Below are positions 24,216 through 31,875 of a stretch of 45,574 bases of DNA, in pieces. The first letter of the stretch is position 1, and each line of letters starts with the position of its first letter. Source of the DNA: Streptomyces antioxidans (lineage in GTDB: Bacteria; Actinomycetota; Actinomycetes; Streptomycetales; Streptomycetaceae). Position numbers and translations under genes: made by a program. The stretch is taken from contig NZ_LAKD02000091.1 of assembly GCF_000968685.2 (NCBI RefSeq), positions 1-45,574 of the forward strand. Direction: 5' to 3'. The notes below the pieces were generated by a model that made no database searches, had not been told where the DNA came from, and was given only the letters and a program-made list of their open reading frames with translations.

Positions 24216-24821
24216 TCACCAATGCGCGGGCGGCGGCGCGGCCAGGTGTTCGGCCAGGCGGGCCAGGCGGTCCTGGAAGCGGCGGCGGCCCGGGCGGGGC
24301 GGGCTGTTTTCGCCGGTGGCCGCGCTGACCAGGTGTTGGAGGGTGTCGAGGTCGAGTTCGCCGTCCTCGGGGGCGGAGAGCGCGTCATGGGCCAGGGCGT
24401 GCAGCTCGGCGTCGCCGCCGTCGAGGGCGAGCACGGTCGCCCCGGACCGGCGGGCGCCGTTCACCCGCTCCAGCAGCCCGGCCCCGGGGTCGCCGGGTGC
24501 GACCACCAGCAGGGTCTCGCCGCGGCCCGCCCGCTCCAGCCGCCCGAGGCCGACCGCGAGGTGCGCGGGGACGGCGCCGCCCTCGGGCACCTGGTGGCGG
24601 ACGAGGGTGGGGGACAGCTCGGGCAGCCCGGACCAGGCCGCCTCGTCGTCGAGGTGGGCGGCCAGGTGCCACGGTTCATAAGCCTCGCTGCCGACCAGCA
24701 GCAGTCCGCCCGCGCGCGGTCCGACCGAGGCCCGTAGCGAGCCCGCGAAGCGGCGGGTGGCCTGGAGCCATTCCGTTCCGGCGAGGACTTCGCGCAGCAG
24801 CGCGACCCTTACGGCGTCCAT
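24216..24821 (-). CDS. Hypothetical protein with a possible SIS-like Rossmann fold
   Basis: A 201-residue cytoplasmic protein. LLLVGSEAYEPWHLAAHLDDEA and ETLLVVAPGDPGAGLLERVNGARRSGATVLALDG look like the strand-loop-helix units of a sugar isomerase (SIS) or other nucleotide-binding fold, with the second resembling the SIS pattern of a small-residue loop before a helix and a following Gly-Ala-x-Val strand. That is a weak likeness. The C-terminus is helical (DRLARLAEHL). It is divergent from the sialidase gene, 281 bases away. No enzyme function can be given. Confidence 0.72.
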   Translation of the reverse strand: MDAVRVALLREVLAGTEWLQATRRFAGSLRASVGPRAGGLLLVGSEAYEPWHLAAHLDDEAAWSGLPELSPTLVRHQVPEGGAVPAHLAVGLGRLERAGRGETLLVVAPGDPGAGLLERVNGARRSGATVLALDGGDAELHALAHDALSAPEDGELDLDTLQHLVSAATGENSPPRPGRRRFQDRLARLAEHLAAPPPAHW

Positions 24822-25042
24822 GGCATCCGGATCCTGCCCCGGTCCGCGCCCCGGCGGGGGCGATTCGGGTCCGGCTCACCCGTTCGGGGCATATGCGCTG
24901 GGCATGCCGTCGACCCGTTGCGCGCCCGGCGCCCCCGCGCCCCCTCCGTGTCCCCCTGCGCGTGCCCCTCCGTGTCTCCAAGTGTTCATGCCCCGTCCCT
25001 TGACGCTCTGTGAGGCAAACCCTAAGGTCGCCGCACACAAGG

Positions 25043-25068
25043 GACGTCCTACGTCCTATTTATGACGT
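25043..25068 (+). promoter_or_regulatory. Candidate operator of the sialidase-transport operon
   Basis: GACGTCCT and ACGTCCT follow each other at 25043-25057, and ACGTC at 25051-25055 is mirrored by GACGT at 25064-25068 (ACGTC-8-GACGT). It lies 35 bases before the sialidase start, an expected place for a repressor. AT-rich TCCTATTTATGA sits inside it. The regulator cannot be named; no repressor gene is adjacent. Confidence 0.45.
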
Positions 25069-25102
25069 GGCACTCGATTGCGACGGGGCATCGGGAGGTC
25101 TG

Positions 25103-26230
25103 ATGGCAGTCGACACGGGGGCGGCACGCTCGTACGAGGTGTCCGTTCCCTTCCGGGCGGGGACGGAGGGCTATGCGAGCTACCGGATCCCGGCGGCCGT
25201 GCTGGCCCACGACGGCACCGTCCTCGCCTTCGCCGAGGGGCGGGTGAACTCCTCCGCCGACGACGGTCATATCGACCTCGTGCTCAAGCGGTCGGCCGAC
25301 GGCGGACGGACCTGGGGCGCCTTACAGGTCGTGGCCCGCAACGGCGACGGAACGGCGGGCAACCCCGCCCCCGTCGTCCTCGACGGCGGCCCGGACGACG
25401 GCCGCGTCCTGTTGGTGCACGTCCGCAGCGCCGCCTCCGCCACCGAGGACCGGATCCGGCGCGGCGAGGTGAGCGCTGCCGACGGGCGGCGGGTGTGGCT
25501 GACGTACAGCGATGACGGCGGCGCGAGCTGGAGCGGGGCCCGCGAGATCACCGCGAGCACCAAGCGGCCCGAGTGGCGTTGGTACGCCACCACCCCCGGC
25601 CACGCCCTCCAGCTGCGGTATGGCCCCCACGCGGGCCGGATCGTCATCCCCGGCAACCACTCCCTGCCCCCGACCGTCCCCGGCGACAACGGCACCGAGG
25701 GGCGGTACAACGGCGGCCACGACCTGCTCAGCGACGACGGCGGCGCCACCTGGCGGATCGGGTACGTGGACGACAACCCCGACGACTACATCAACGTCAA
25801 CGAGACCACCGCCGCCCAACTCCCGGACGGCCGGGTCTACTTCAACACCCGTACCGACGCCAGCGCGCCCGGTACCCGCGCGGACGCCCACTCCGGCGAC
25901 GGTGGCGCCACCCTGGACCTCCCCTTCCGGCCGCAGGCCGGTCTGGTCGCCCCGGTGGTGGAGTGCAGCGTGCTGCACCTCGGCGAGCCGGACGCACTGC
26001 TCTTCTCCGGCCCCGCCGACCCCGCGTACCGGGCGCTGATGACCGTCCGCACCAGCCGTGACGGCGGCGTCACCTGGCGGCCGGCGCACACCGTGGACGG
26101 CCTGCCCGCCGCCTACTCCGATTTGGTCCGGCTCGACGACGCCACGGTCGGACTGCTCTACGAGACCGGCGACTTCAGCGCCTACTCGACCATCACATTC
26201 CGGCGCATACCTATGAAGGAGCTGGTATGA
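25103..26230 (+). CDS. Sialidase (neuraminidase)-family glycosidase without signal peptide
   Basis: A 375-residue six-bladed propeller glycosidase of the GH33 type, cutting sialic-acid-like residues from glycans. The arginine motif reads SYRIPA near residue 24. Four Asp boxes are seen: SADGGRTW, SDDGGASW, SDDGGATW and SRDGGVTW. The ATG at 25103 has GGGAGG upstream; the protein starts MAVDTGAARSYEVSVPF, with no signal peptide. Secreted Streptomyces sialidases usually have one, so this one probably acts in the cytoplasm on imported oligosaccharides. Its stop overlaps the binding-protein start (ATGA), so it is the first gene of a four-gene operon. Specificity for sialic acid is not proven. Confidence 0.88.
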   Translation: MAVDTGAARSYEVSVPFRAGTEGYASYRIPAAVLAHDGTVLAFAEGRVNSSADDGHIDLVLKRSADGGRTWGALQVVARNGDGTAGNPAPVVLDGGPDDGRVLLVHVRSAASATEDRIRRGEVSAADGRRVWLTYSDDGGASWSGAREITASTKRPEWRWYATTPGHALQLRYGPHAGRIVIPGNHSLPPTVPGDNGTEGRYNGGHDLLSDDGGATWRIGYVDDNPDDYINVNETTAAQLPDGRVYFNTRTDASAPGTRADAHSGDGGATLDLPFRPQAGLVAPVVECSVLHLGEPDALLFSGPADPAYRALMTVRTSRDGGVTWRPAHTVDGLPAAYSDLVRLDDATVGLLYETGDFSAYSTITFRRIPMKELV

Positions 26231-27582
26231 GCGACACCACAAGAAACGGGAACACCTGGCCGCACGGCACACCGCGCCGTACGGTCCTCGGCGGCGCGGC
26301 CGCCGCGGCCGCCGGATTCGCCCTCGCGGGCTGCGGCTCGGACGACGACGGGGGTGATGGGCCCAAGGGCCGCAAGAAGGGCGAGAAGATCACCCTGACC
26401 TTCTGGTCCTGGGTGCCGGGCATCGACAAGCCCGTCGCCCTGTGGAACAGCAAGAACCCGGAGGTGCGGGTCAAGGTCGAGAAGGTCTCGGCCGTCGACG
26501 GCGCCCAGTACGCCAAGATGCACGCCGCCATCAAGGCGGGCAATCCGCCGGACCTCGGCCAGATCGAGTACCCGGTCGTGCCCAGCTTCCTCGTCGACAA
26601 CGGGCTGCTGGACCTGACCAAGTACGGGGTCGCCGACCACAAGGACGAGTTCGTCGGCTGGCAGTGGCAGCAGTCCGTCTTCGGCAAGGGGGTCTACGCG
26701 ATACCGCAGGCGTCCGGCCCGATGGGACTCTTCATCCGACAGGACCTCTTCGAGAAGTGGGACATCGAGCCGCCCACCACCTGGGACGAGTACCAGGAGG
26801 CGGCCACCGCGATCCGTAAGAAGGGCGCCTGGATCGAGACCTTCTCGGCCACCAACGGCAACCGCTTCGCGGGACTCGCCTGGCAGGCCGGGGCGCGCTG
26901 GTTCGGCACCGAGGGGGACACCTGGATCGTCTCCATCGACGACGAGGCCACCCGTAAGGTCGCCGACTACTGGTACGAGTTGGTCCGCGGGAAGCTCATC
27001 AAGACCATCCCGGACCGGCAGAACGCCTGGTACAAGGATGTCCAGACCGGCGGTATCGCCTCCTGGCTCGGCGCCAGCTGGGGCGACGCCCTGCTGGTCG
27101 GCAACGCCCCCAAGACCGCGGGCAAGTGGCGCGTGGTGCCCATGCCGCAGTGGAAGAAGGGCGACGCCGCCCACGCCAACTGGGGCGGCTCCACCACCGC
27201 GGTCTTCGCCAAGACCAAGTACCCCAAGGACGCGCTGGCCTTCGCGGTCTGGCTCAACACCGACCCCGAGTCGATCAAGCTGCTGATCGAGAACGGCTAT
27301 GGCACCCCGGGCGCCAAGAAGGGCTACACCACCTCCCAGCTCGATGTGCACAAGGACTTCTTCGGCGGCCAGGCGTACAGCAAGGTCTTCGACGAGGCGA
27401 GCAAGGGCGTGGACACCAGCTGGAAGTGGGGTCCCGCCACGGACACCCTCTACCAGCGGCTCGGCGACGCCTTCACGGCGGCCATCGGGGACGGGTCCGA
27501 CTTCCGCTCCGTACTGAAGAAGGTGCAGAGCCAGACGGTCGCCGACCTGAAGGAAAAGGGCCTCCAGGTGAAGGCCGGGTGA
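26227..27582 (+). CDS. Carbohydrate ABC transporter substrate-binding lipoprotein
   Basis: A 451-residue family 1 extracellular solute-binding protein. The N-terminus combines a twin-Arg segment (PRRTVLGGAA) with a lipobox (LAGC), so it may be a Tat-exported lipoprotein. The binding domain starts KITLTFWSWVPGIDK, typical for sugar-binding proteins of this family, with GIASWLGASWGD and NWGGSTTAVFAKT as cleft segments. It would present an oligosaccharide to the two permeases that follow. The start overlaps the sialidase stop by four bases. Ligand unknown; a sialylated or related glycan is suggested by the upstream gene. Confidence 0.93.
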   Translation: MSDTTRNGNTWPHGTPRRTVLGGAAAAAAGFALAGCGSDDDGGDGPKGRKKGEKITLTFWSWVPGIDKPVALWNSKNPEVRVKVEKVSAVDGAQYAKMHAAIKAGNPPDLGQIEYPVVPSFLVDNGLLDLTKYGVADHKDEFVGWQWQQSVFGKGVYAIPQASGPMGLFIRQDLFEKWDIEPPTTWDEYQEAATAIRKKGAWIETFSATNGNRFAGLAWQAGARWFGTEGDTWIVSIDDEATRKVADYWYELVRGKLIKTIPDRQNAWYKDVQTGGIASWLGASWGDALLVGNAPKTAGKWRVVPMPQWKKGDAAHANWGGSTTAVFAKTKYPKDALAFAVWLNTDPESIKLLIENGYGTPGAKKGYTTSQLDVHKDFFGGQAYSKVFDEASKGVDTSWKWGPATDTLYQRLGDAFTAAIGDGSDFRSVLKKVQSQTVADLKEKGLQVKAG

Positions 27583-27587
27583 GGCGG

Positions 27588-28550
27588 ATGAACGGGGCGC
27601 GGGGGAGCGGGCTGCGGAGGAGCGGAGCCCCCCGCCGCCTGACCAGGACCGAGGCCCGCAGCGCCCGGGCGGCGTCCGGCTTCCTGCTGCCGTTCCTCGC
27701 GCTCTTCCTCCTGTGCTTCATCGCCCCCATCGCGTACGCCCTCTACGAGAGTCTGCTGAAGGTCGAGCGCACCGGGCCGCTGGGCCTCGGCGGCGAGACC
27801 AAACAGGTGTGGGCGGGCCTGTCCAACTACGTCCACGCCCTGGAGGACGACCGGTTCACGGCGGGCTTCGGGCGGGTGCTGCTCTTCGGCGCCGTCCAGA
27901 TCCCGTTGATGATCGTCTTCGCCACCGCGCTGGCGCTGCTGCTGGACGCGGCGTCCGCGCGCTGGGTCGGCTTCTTCCGGACCGCCTTCTTCCTGCCGTA
28001 CGGCGTGCCCGGGGTGATCGCCTCGATCCTGTGGGGCTTCCTCTACGTCCCCGGGATCAGCCCGCTGGTGGAGATGGCCGATTCGATGGGCTGGAACGTG
28101 GACTTCCTGGGCCGCGGAGCGGTTCTGTGGTCCATCGCCAACATCGTCACCTGGCAGTTCACCGGCTACAACATGCTGGTGCTGATCGCCCAGCTCAAGG
28201 CCGTCCCCGGTGAGCTGTACGAGGCGGCGCGGATCGACGGGGCCAACGCCTGGCAGGTGGCCCGGCACATCAAGCTCCCGCTGATCCGGCCCGCGCTCGT
28301 GCTCACCACCGTCTTCAGCCTCATCGGCACCCTCCAGCTCTTCGCCGAGCCGAAGGTGCTCAAGCCGCTGAGCAACTCCATCGACTCGGGCTACACCCCC
28401 AATCTCTCCGCCTACAACGAGGCGTTCACCAGCAACAACCAGCACATCGCGGCGGCCGAGGCGGTACTGCTCGCCCTCGTCGCCTGCGTACTGTCCTTCG
28501 GCTTCCTGAGGCTCGTGGGACAGCGGGAGAAGGACGGCGAGAGCGGATGA
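27588..28550 (+). CDS. Carbohydrate ABC transporter permease (MalF-like)
   Basis: A 320-residue inner-membrane permease with about six helices. The ATG at 27588 starts five bases after the binding-protein stop. A basic N-terminal tail precedes the first helix (SGFLLPFLALFLLCFIAPIAYALYESLL). The EAA loop that contacts the ATPase is present as ELYEAARIDGANAWQVARHIKLPLI. It pairs with the next gene to form the channel. Its stop overlaps the next start (ATGA). The operon has no ATPase gene; in Streptomyces a shared MsiK-type ATPase commonly serves such importers. Confidence 0.93.
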   Translation: MNGARGSGLRRSGAPRRLTRTEARSARAASGFLLPFLALFLLCFIAPIAYALYESLLKVERTGPLGLGGETKQVWAGLSNYVHALEDDRFTAGFGRVLLFGAVQIPLMIVFATALALLLDAASARWVGFFRTAFFLPYGVPGVIASILWGFLYVPGISPLVEMADSMGWNVDFLGRGAVLWSIANIVTWQFTGYNMLVLIAQLKAVPGELYEAARIDGANAWQVARHIKLPLIRPALVLTTVFSLIGTLQLFAEPKVLKPLSNSIDSGYTPNLSAYNEAFTSNNQHIAAAEAVLLALVACVLSFGFLRLVGQREKDGESG

Positions 28551-29593
28551 GCGAGAGAAACGACCTGCCTGGTGGGGTGGTCGCCGATGAGTCCGGGGGC
28601 CAGGCCGCGCCCGGGGGTGAGGCCGCGCCCGGGGGTGAGGCCGAGGCGGTCCCGCCCGACGACCGGCCCGGGGGCCGACCAGGGGATCAGTCCGGCGACC
28701 GGCCCGGTGCGGGCCGGTCCCCCGGCCGCGCGGCGAAGGGCCGGGAGGGTCTGGCACCCCCCTTGCGACACCGGATCATCACCTCCTCGCTGCTCACCGT
28801 CGCCGCCCTCTACTTCCTGACCCCCGTCTACTGGCTGGTGGTCTGCTCCACCAAGTCCAGCAGCGACCTCTTCGGAACCTTCGGCTTCTGGTTCCACGAC
28901 CCGCACCCGCTGGACTATCTGCACCAGGTGCTCACCTATGACGACGGCATCTACGTGCGGTGGTTCGCCAACAGCCTGATGTACGCGGGCGTCGGGGCGC
29001 TCGCCGCCACCCTGCTGTCGGCCGCGGCCGGTTACGCCCTGGCCAAGTACCGCTTCCCCGGCCGGGAGGGCGTCTTCAACGTCATCCTGGCCGGAGTGCT
29101 GATCCCGGGCACGGCGCTCGCCCTCCCGCTGTATCTGCTCTTCAGCGAGATCGGCCTGGCCAACACCTACTGGGCCGTGCTGATCCCCAGCGTGGTCAGC
29201 CCGTTCGGGGTCTATCTGTGCCGGATCTACGCGACCGCGGCCGTGCCGGACTCCCTCCTGGAGGCGGCGCGGATCGATGGCGCGGGGGAGGCCCGGATCT
29301 TCTCCACGCTGGGGCTGCGGCTGATGACCCCGGCGCTGGTGACCGTCTTCCTGTTCCAGTTCGTACACATCTGGAACAACTTCTTTCTGCCACTGGTCAT
29401 GCTCTCCGACTCCGACCTCTATCCGATCCAGCTCGGTCTGACGTCGTGGCAGGGGTACGCGGACCGGCAGCCGGAGCTGTACCAGTACACGGTCGGCGGG
29501 GCGTTCCTGTCCGTGCTGCCGCTGATGGTGCTGATGGGTGTGCTCCAGCGGTACTGGCGGACAGGGCTGACGGAGGGGAGTGTCAAGGCGTAA
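28547..29593 (+). CDS. Carbohydrate ABC transporter permease (MalG-like)
   Basis: A 348-residue second permease of the importer. The first 75 residues are a hydrophilic Pro/Gly/Asp-rich tail, partly built by an 18-base tandem repeat (GGEAAP units at 28601-28636), unusual for MalG-like proteins. Six membrane helices follow, from SSLLTVAALYFLTPVYWLVVCSTKS. The EAA loop reads LLEAARIDGAGEARIFSTLGLRLM, close to family consensus. It starts by ATGA overlap with the first permease. The tail may be disordered cytoplasmic sequence. Confidence 0.93.
   Translation: MSERNDLPGGVVADESGGQAAPGGEAAPGGEAEAVPPDDRPGGRPGDQSGDRPGAGRSPGRAAKGREGLAPPLRHRIITSSLLTVAALYFLTPVYWLVVCSTKSSSDLFGTFGFWFHDPHPLDYLHQVLTYDDGIYVRWFANSLMYAGVGALAATLLSAAAGYALAKYRFPGREGVFNVILAGVLIPGTALALPLYLLFSEIGLANTYWAVLIPSVVSPFGVYLCRIYATAAVPDSLLEAARIDGAGEARIFSTLGLRLMTPALVTVFLFQFVHIWNNFFLPLVMLSDSDLYPIQLGLTSWQGYADRQPELYQYTVGGAFLSVLPLMVLMGVLQRYWRTGLTEGSVKA
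28601..28642. repeat. 18-bp tandem repeat in the MalG-like permease tail
   Basis: CAGGCCGCGCCCGGGGGT at 28601-28618 is followed by GAGGCCGCGCCCGGGGGT at 28619-28636 and a partial third unit. The period is 18, keeping the frame and coding QAAPGG/EAAPGG. Confidence 0.8.
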
Positions 29594-29640
29594 GAGACGT
29601 CACCCTGAAGGTGGCCGCGGTGCGTGACAGGATCACTGTC

Positions 29641-30405
29641 ATGACAACTCCTGATGCCACTCCTGATGCCACGAACTCCGCGTCCGACGCCCCCGCGAAG
29701 GAGGTCCCCGCGAAGAAGGCCCCGGCCAAGGACCCTTGGGACCTTCCGGATGTGTCCGGCCTGACCGTCGGTGTCCTCGGCGGTACCGGCGACCAGGGCC
29801 GTGGCCTCGCCTACCGGCTGGCCAGGGCGGGTCAGAAGGTGATCATCGGCTCCCGTGCCGCCGAGCGCGCGCAGACCGCGGCGCGGGAGCTGGGCGGCGC
29901 GGAGCTCGGGATCGAGGGCGCGGACAACGCGGAGTGCTCGCGCCGCAGCGACATCGTCATCGTCGCGGTCCCGTGGGACGGCCACGCCAAGACGCTGGAG
30001 GGGCTGCGCGAGGAGCTGGGCGGCAAGCTGGTCATCGACTGCGTCAATCCGCTGGGCTTCGACAAGAAGGGCGCGTACGCGCTGCGGCCGGAGGAGGGCA
30101 GCGCGGCGGAGCAGGCCGCCGCCCTGCTGCCGGACTCCCGCGTCACCGCGGCCTTCCACCACCTCTCGGCCGTGCTGCTGCAGGACCCCGGGGTCGAGCA
30201 GATCGACACCGATGTGATGGTCCTGGGCGAGTCGCGCGCCGACACGGATGTGGTCCAGGCGCTCGCGGCCCGCATTCCGGGCATGCGCGGGGTCTTTGCG
30301 GGCCGCCTGCGCAACGCCCACCAGGTGGAGTCCCTGGTGGCCAATCTGATCTCGGTCAACCGCCGCTACAAGGCGCATGCGGGCTTGCGCGTCACGGACG
30401 TCTGA
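29641..30405 (+). CDS. npdG: NADPH-dependent F420 reductase
   Basis: A 254-residue cytoplasmic oxidoreductase that moves hydride between NADPH and coenzyme F420. The Rossmann motif GVLGGTGDQGRG starts near residue 43. SRAAERA follows strand 2, whose Arg residues suit NADPH phosphate. VPWDGHAKTL, VIDCVNPLGFD and FHHLSAVLL are typical of the Fno/NpdG family. The first 38 residues are a Pro/Ala/Lys-rich tail, with a 12-base repeat (CCTGATGCCACT-type) coding TPDATPDAT. AGGATCAC precedes the ATG. It lies 47 bases after the sugar permease, but an F420 enzyme has no known tie to that operon. Confidence 0.93.
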   Translation: MTTPDATPDATNSASDAPAKEVPAKKAPAKDPWDLPDVSGLTVGVLGGTGDQGRGLAYRLARAGQKVIIGSRAAERAQTAARELGGAELGIEGADNAECSRRSDIVIVAVPWDGHAKTLEGLREELGGKLVIDCVNPLGFDKKGAYALRPEEGSAAEQAAALLPDSRVTAAFHHLSAVLLQDPGVEQIDTDVMVLGESRADTDVVQALAARIPGMRGVFAGRLRNAHQVESLVANLISVNRRYKAHAGLRVTDV

Positions 30406-30428
30406 GGACGGCTGTGGGCATGCCCGCA

Positions 30429-30514
30429 CTGGGGTCGGCGGGGGTCCCCGCCCGGGGCGCCTGGGGTCGGCGGTGGTCCGCGCCCGGGGTGTCGGGGGTC
30501 CGCGCCCGGGGCGC
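30429..30514. repeat. 24-32-bp degenerate tandem repeat after npdG
   Basis: Units of 32, 30 and 24 bases share a GGGGTCGGCGG-type start, then GTCC and CGCCCGGGG. They fill the gap between npdG and the small membrane-protein gene. The GC-rich units could fold into hairpins and act as a terminator. Confidence 0.65.
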
Positions 30515-30584
30515 CCCGCCCCCTCCGGCGGCGCATGGGGGACAATGTCGGGGAGCGACACACCCCCCGACAGGAGCCGACCCC

Positions 30585-30785
30585 ATGCCCCGCCTCGCCC
30601 TCTACGCCCTGGCCGTCTGCGTGCTCGCGATCGCCGCAGCCGTCGTGTCCTTCGCGCGGGGGAGCTTGCTCGGCATCGTCTGGATCCTGATCGCCGGTAT
30701 CTCCTCCAACATGGCCTGGTACTACCTCCGCAAGACCCGCGCCGACCGAGCGACCACCCACGAGGGCGAGGGCGCCACGGGCTGA
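30585..30785 (+). CDS. Small membrane protein, 66 residues
   Basis: A 66-residue protein with two short hydrophobic stretches (LALYALAVCVLAIAAAVVSF and GIVWILIAGISSNMAWYYL) followed by a charged tail (RKTRADRATTHEGEG). GACAGGAG lies seven bases before the ATG at 30585. Small membrane proteins of this shape are common in Streptomyces, and their function is not known. It is convergent with the M50 protease gene. Confidence 0.7.
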   Translation: MPRLALYALAVCVLAIAAAVVSFARGSLLGIVWILIAGISSNMAWYYLRKTRADRATTHEGEGATG

Positions 30786-30813
30786 GCCTCCGGCCGCGGC
30801 TGGCCAGGCGCCC

Positions 30814-31611
30814 CTACGCGCCGAATCCGGTCATATCGGGCTCACCCTGCCAAAAGCGGAAGAATTCCCGACCCCAATAGGTGTCCCATTCCGATACGCC
30901 CAAAGCCCGCAGCACCGCGTCGATCGCCTCGAAGAACACCTGGTTGACCCCGGGTATCCACAGGATCCCGAACACCGCGAGCAGCCCGAACGGCGCGTAC
31001 GGCTCGACCTGGCGCCGGATGCGGTGCGACAGCCACGGCTCGATCACTCCGTACCCGTCCAGCCCCGGCACCGGCAGGAAGTTCAGGATCGCCGCCGTGA
31101 CCTGGAGCAGCGCCAGGAAGGCGAGCGCGAAGCGGAAGAGCTCCGGCACCCGGTCGGTGGCGCCGAGCCAGAACGGCGCGGTCAGCGCCGCCGCGAACAG
31201 CACGTTCGTCAGCGGCCCCGCGGCCGAGATCAGGCTGTGCTTCCAGCGCCCCCGGATCCGGTGCCGCTCGATGAACACCGCCCCGCCCGGCAGCCCGATC
31301 CCGCCCATGATCACGAAGATCACGGGCAGCACGATGCTCAGCGCCACATGGGTGTACTTCAGCGGGTTCAGGGTCAGATAGCCCTTCGCGCCGATCGTCA
31401 GATCCCCGCCGTGCAGCGCGGTGCGCGCATGGGCGTACTCATGCAGACAGAGGGAGACGATCCAGCCCGACACGACGAACAGGAACACGGCGAAGCCGGG
31501 GCTCGCGGAGTACTCCGTCCACACGGCCCACGCGGACACGACCATGATCGCGAACAGACCGAGGAAGACGGGGCTGATGCGCCGGTCGCGGCGGCTGATG
31601 GCGGTGGTCAT
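30814..31611 (-). CDS. Site-2 protease-like membrane metallopeptidase (M50 family)
   Basis: A 265-residue integral membrane zinc protease. Residues 57-61 are HEYAH, the HExxH zinc site in helix 2. The third ligand motif is NFLPVPGLDGYG near residue 184, the family's NxxPxxxLDG. About six hydrophobic segments are visible. Such proteases cut membrane-bound regulators or processed peptides; which one is unknown. The ATG at 31611 follows GGAGACC. No PDZ domain is seen, so it belongs to the short class. It is divergent from the AfsR-like regulator. Confidence 0.9.
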   Translation of the reverse strand: MTTAISRRDRRISPVFLGLFAIMVVSAWAVWTEYSASPGFAVFLFVVSGWIVSLCLHEYAHARTALHGGDLTIGAKGYLTLNPLKYTHVALSIVLPVIFVIMGGIGLPGGAVFIERHRIRGRWKHSLISAAGPLTNVLFAAALTAPFWLGATDRVPELFRFALAFLALLQVTAAILNFLPVPGLDGYGVIEPWLSHRIRRQVEPYAPFGLLAVFGILWIPGVNQVFFEAIDAVLRALGVSEWDTYWGREFFRFWQGEPDMTGFGA

Positions 31612-31638
31612 CGGGTGGGGTCTCCATACACGTACGGG

Positions 31639-31668
31639 CTGGTGAGCGCTGAGCTGGTGAGCGCTGAG
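31639..31668. repeat. 15-bp direct repeat in the divergent promoter region
   Basis: GCTGGTGAGCGCTGA occurs at 31639-31653 and directly again at 31654-31668. SARP-type regulators bind tandem direct repeats near promoters, so it may be an operator of the AfsR-like gene or the protease. That is inference. Confidence 0.6.
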
Positions 31669-31778
31669 GGGGAAACGACGGACAGTGTGCGCGGAGTTCC
31701 GGTCAATGGGGAGCAGAGCAGACGTGATCAGCGCCACGCGCCCGCGGCCACCCGGCGCCCTCGGCTCGGCGCCCTCCC

Positions 31779-31824
31779 CGTCGGCGCCGTTCCCGACGGC
31801 ATCGTTTCGTCGGCGCCGTTCCCG
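31779..31824. promoter_or_regulatory. 17-bp direct repeat with a 29-bp period upstream of the AfsR-like gene
   Basis: CGTCGGCGCCGTTCCCG occurs at 31779-31795 and 31808-31824. Each contains the palindromic core CGGCGCCG. It lies 52 to 97 bases before the regulator start, a likely binding region for the regulator itself or another factor. Confidence 0.5.
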
Positions 31825-31875
31825 CGTGTCCGAGGCCGATGCCTCGCCCCGCGGGCCATCCATCAGAATGGGCCC

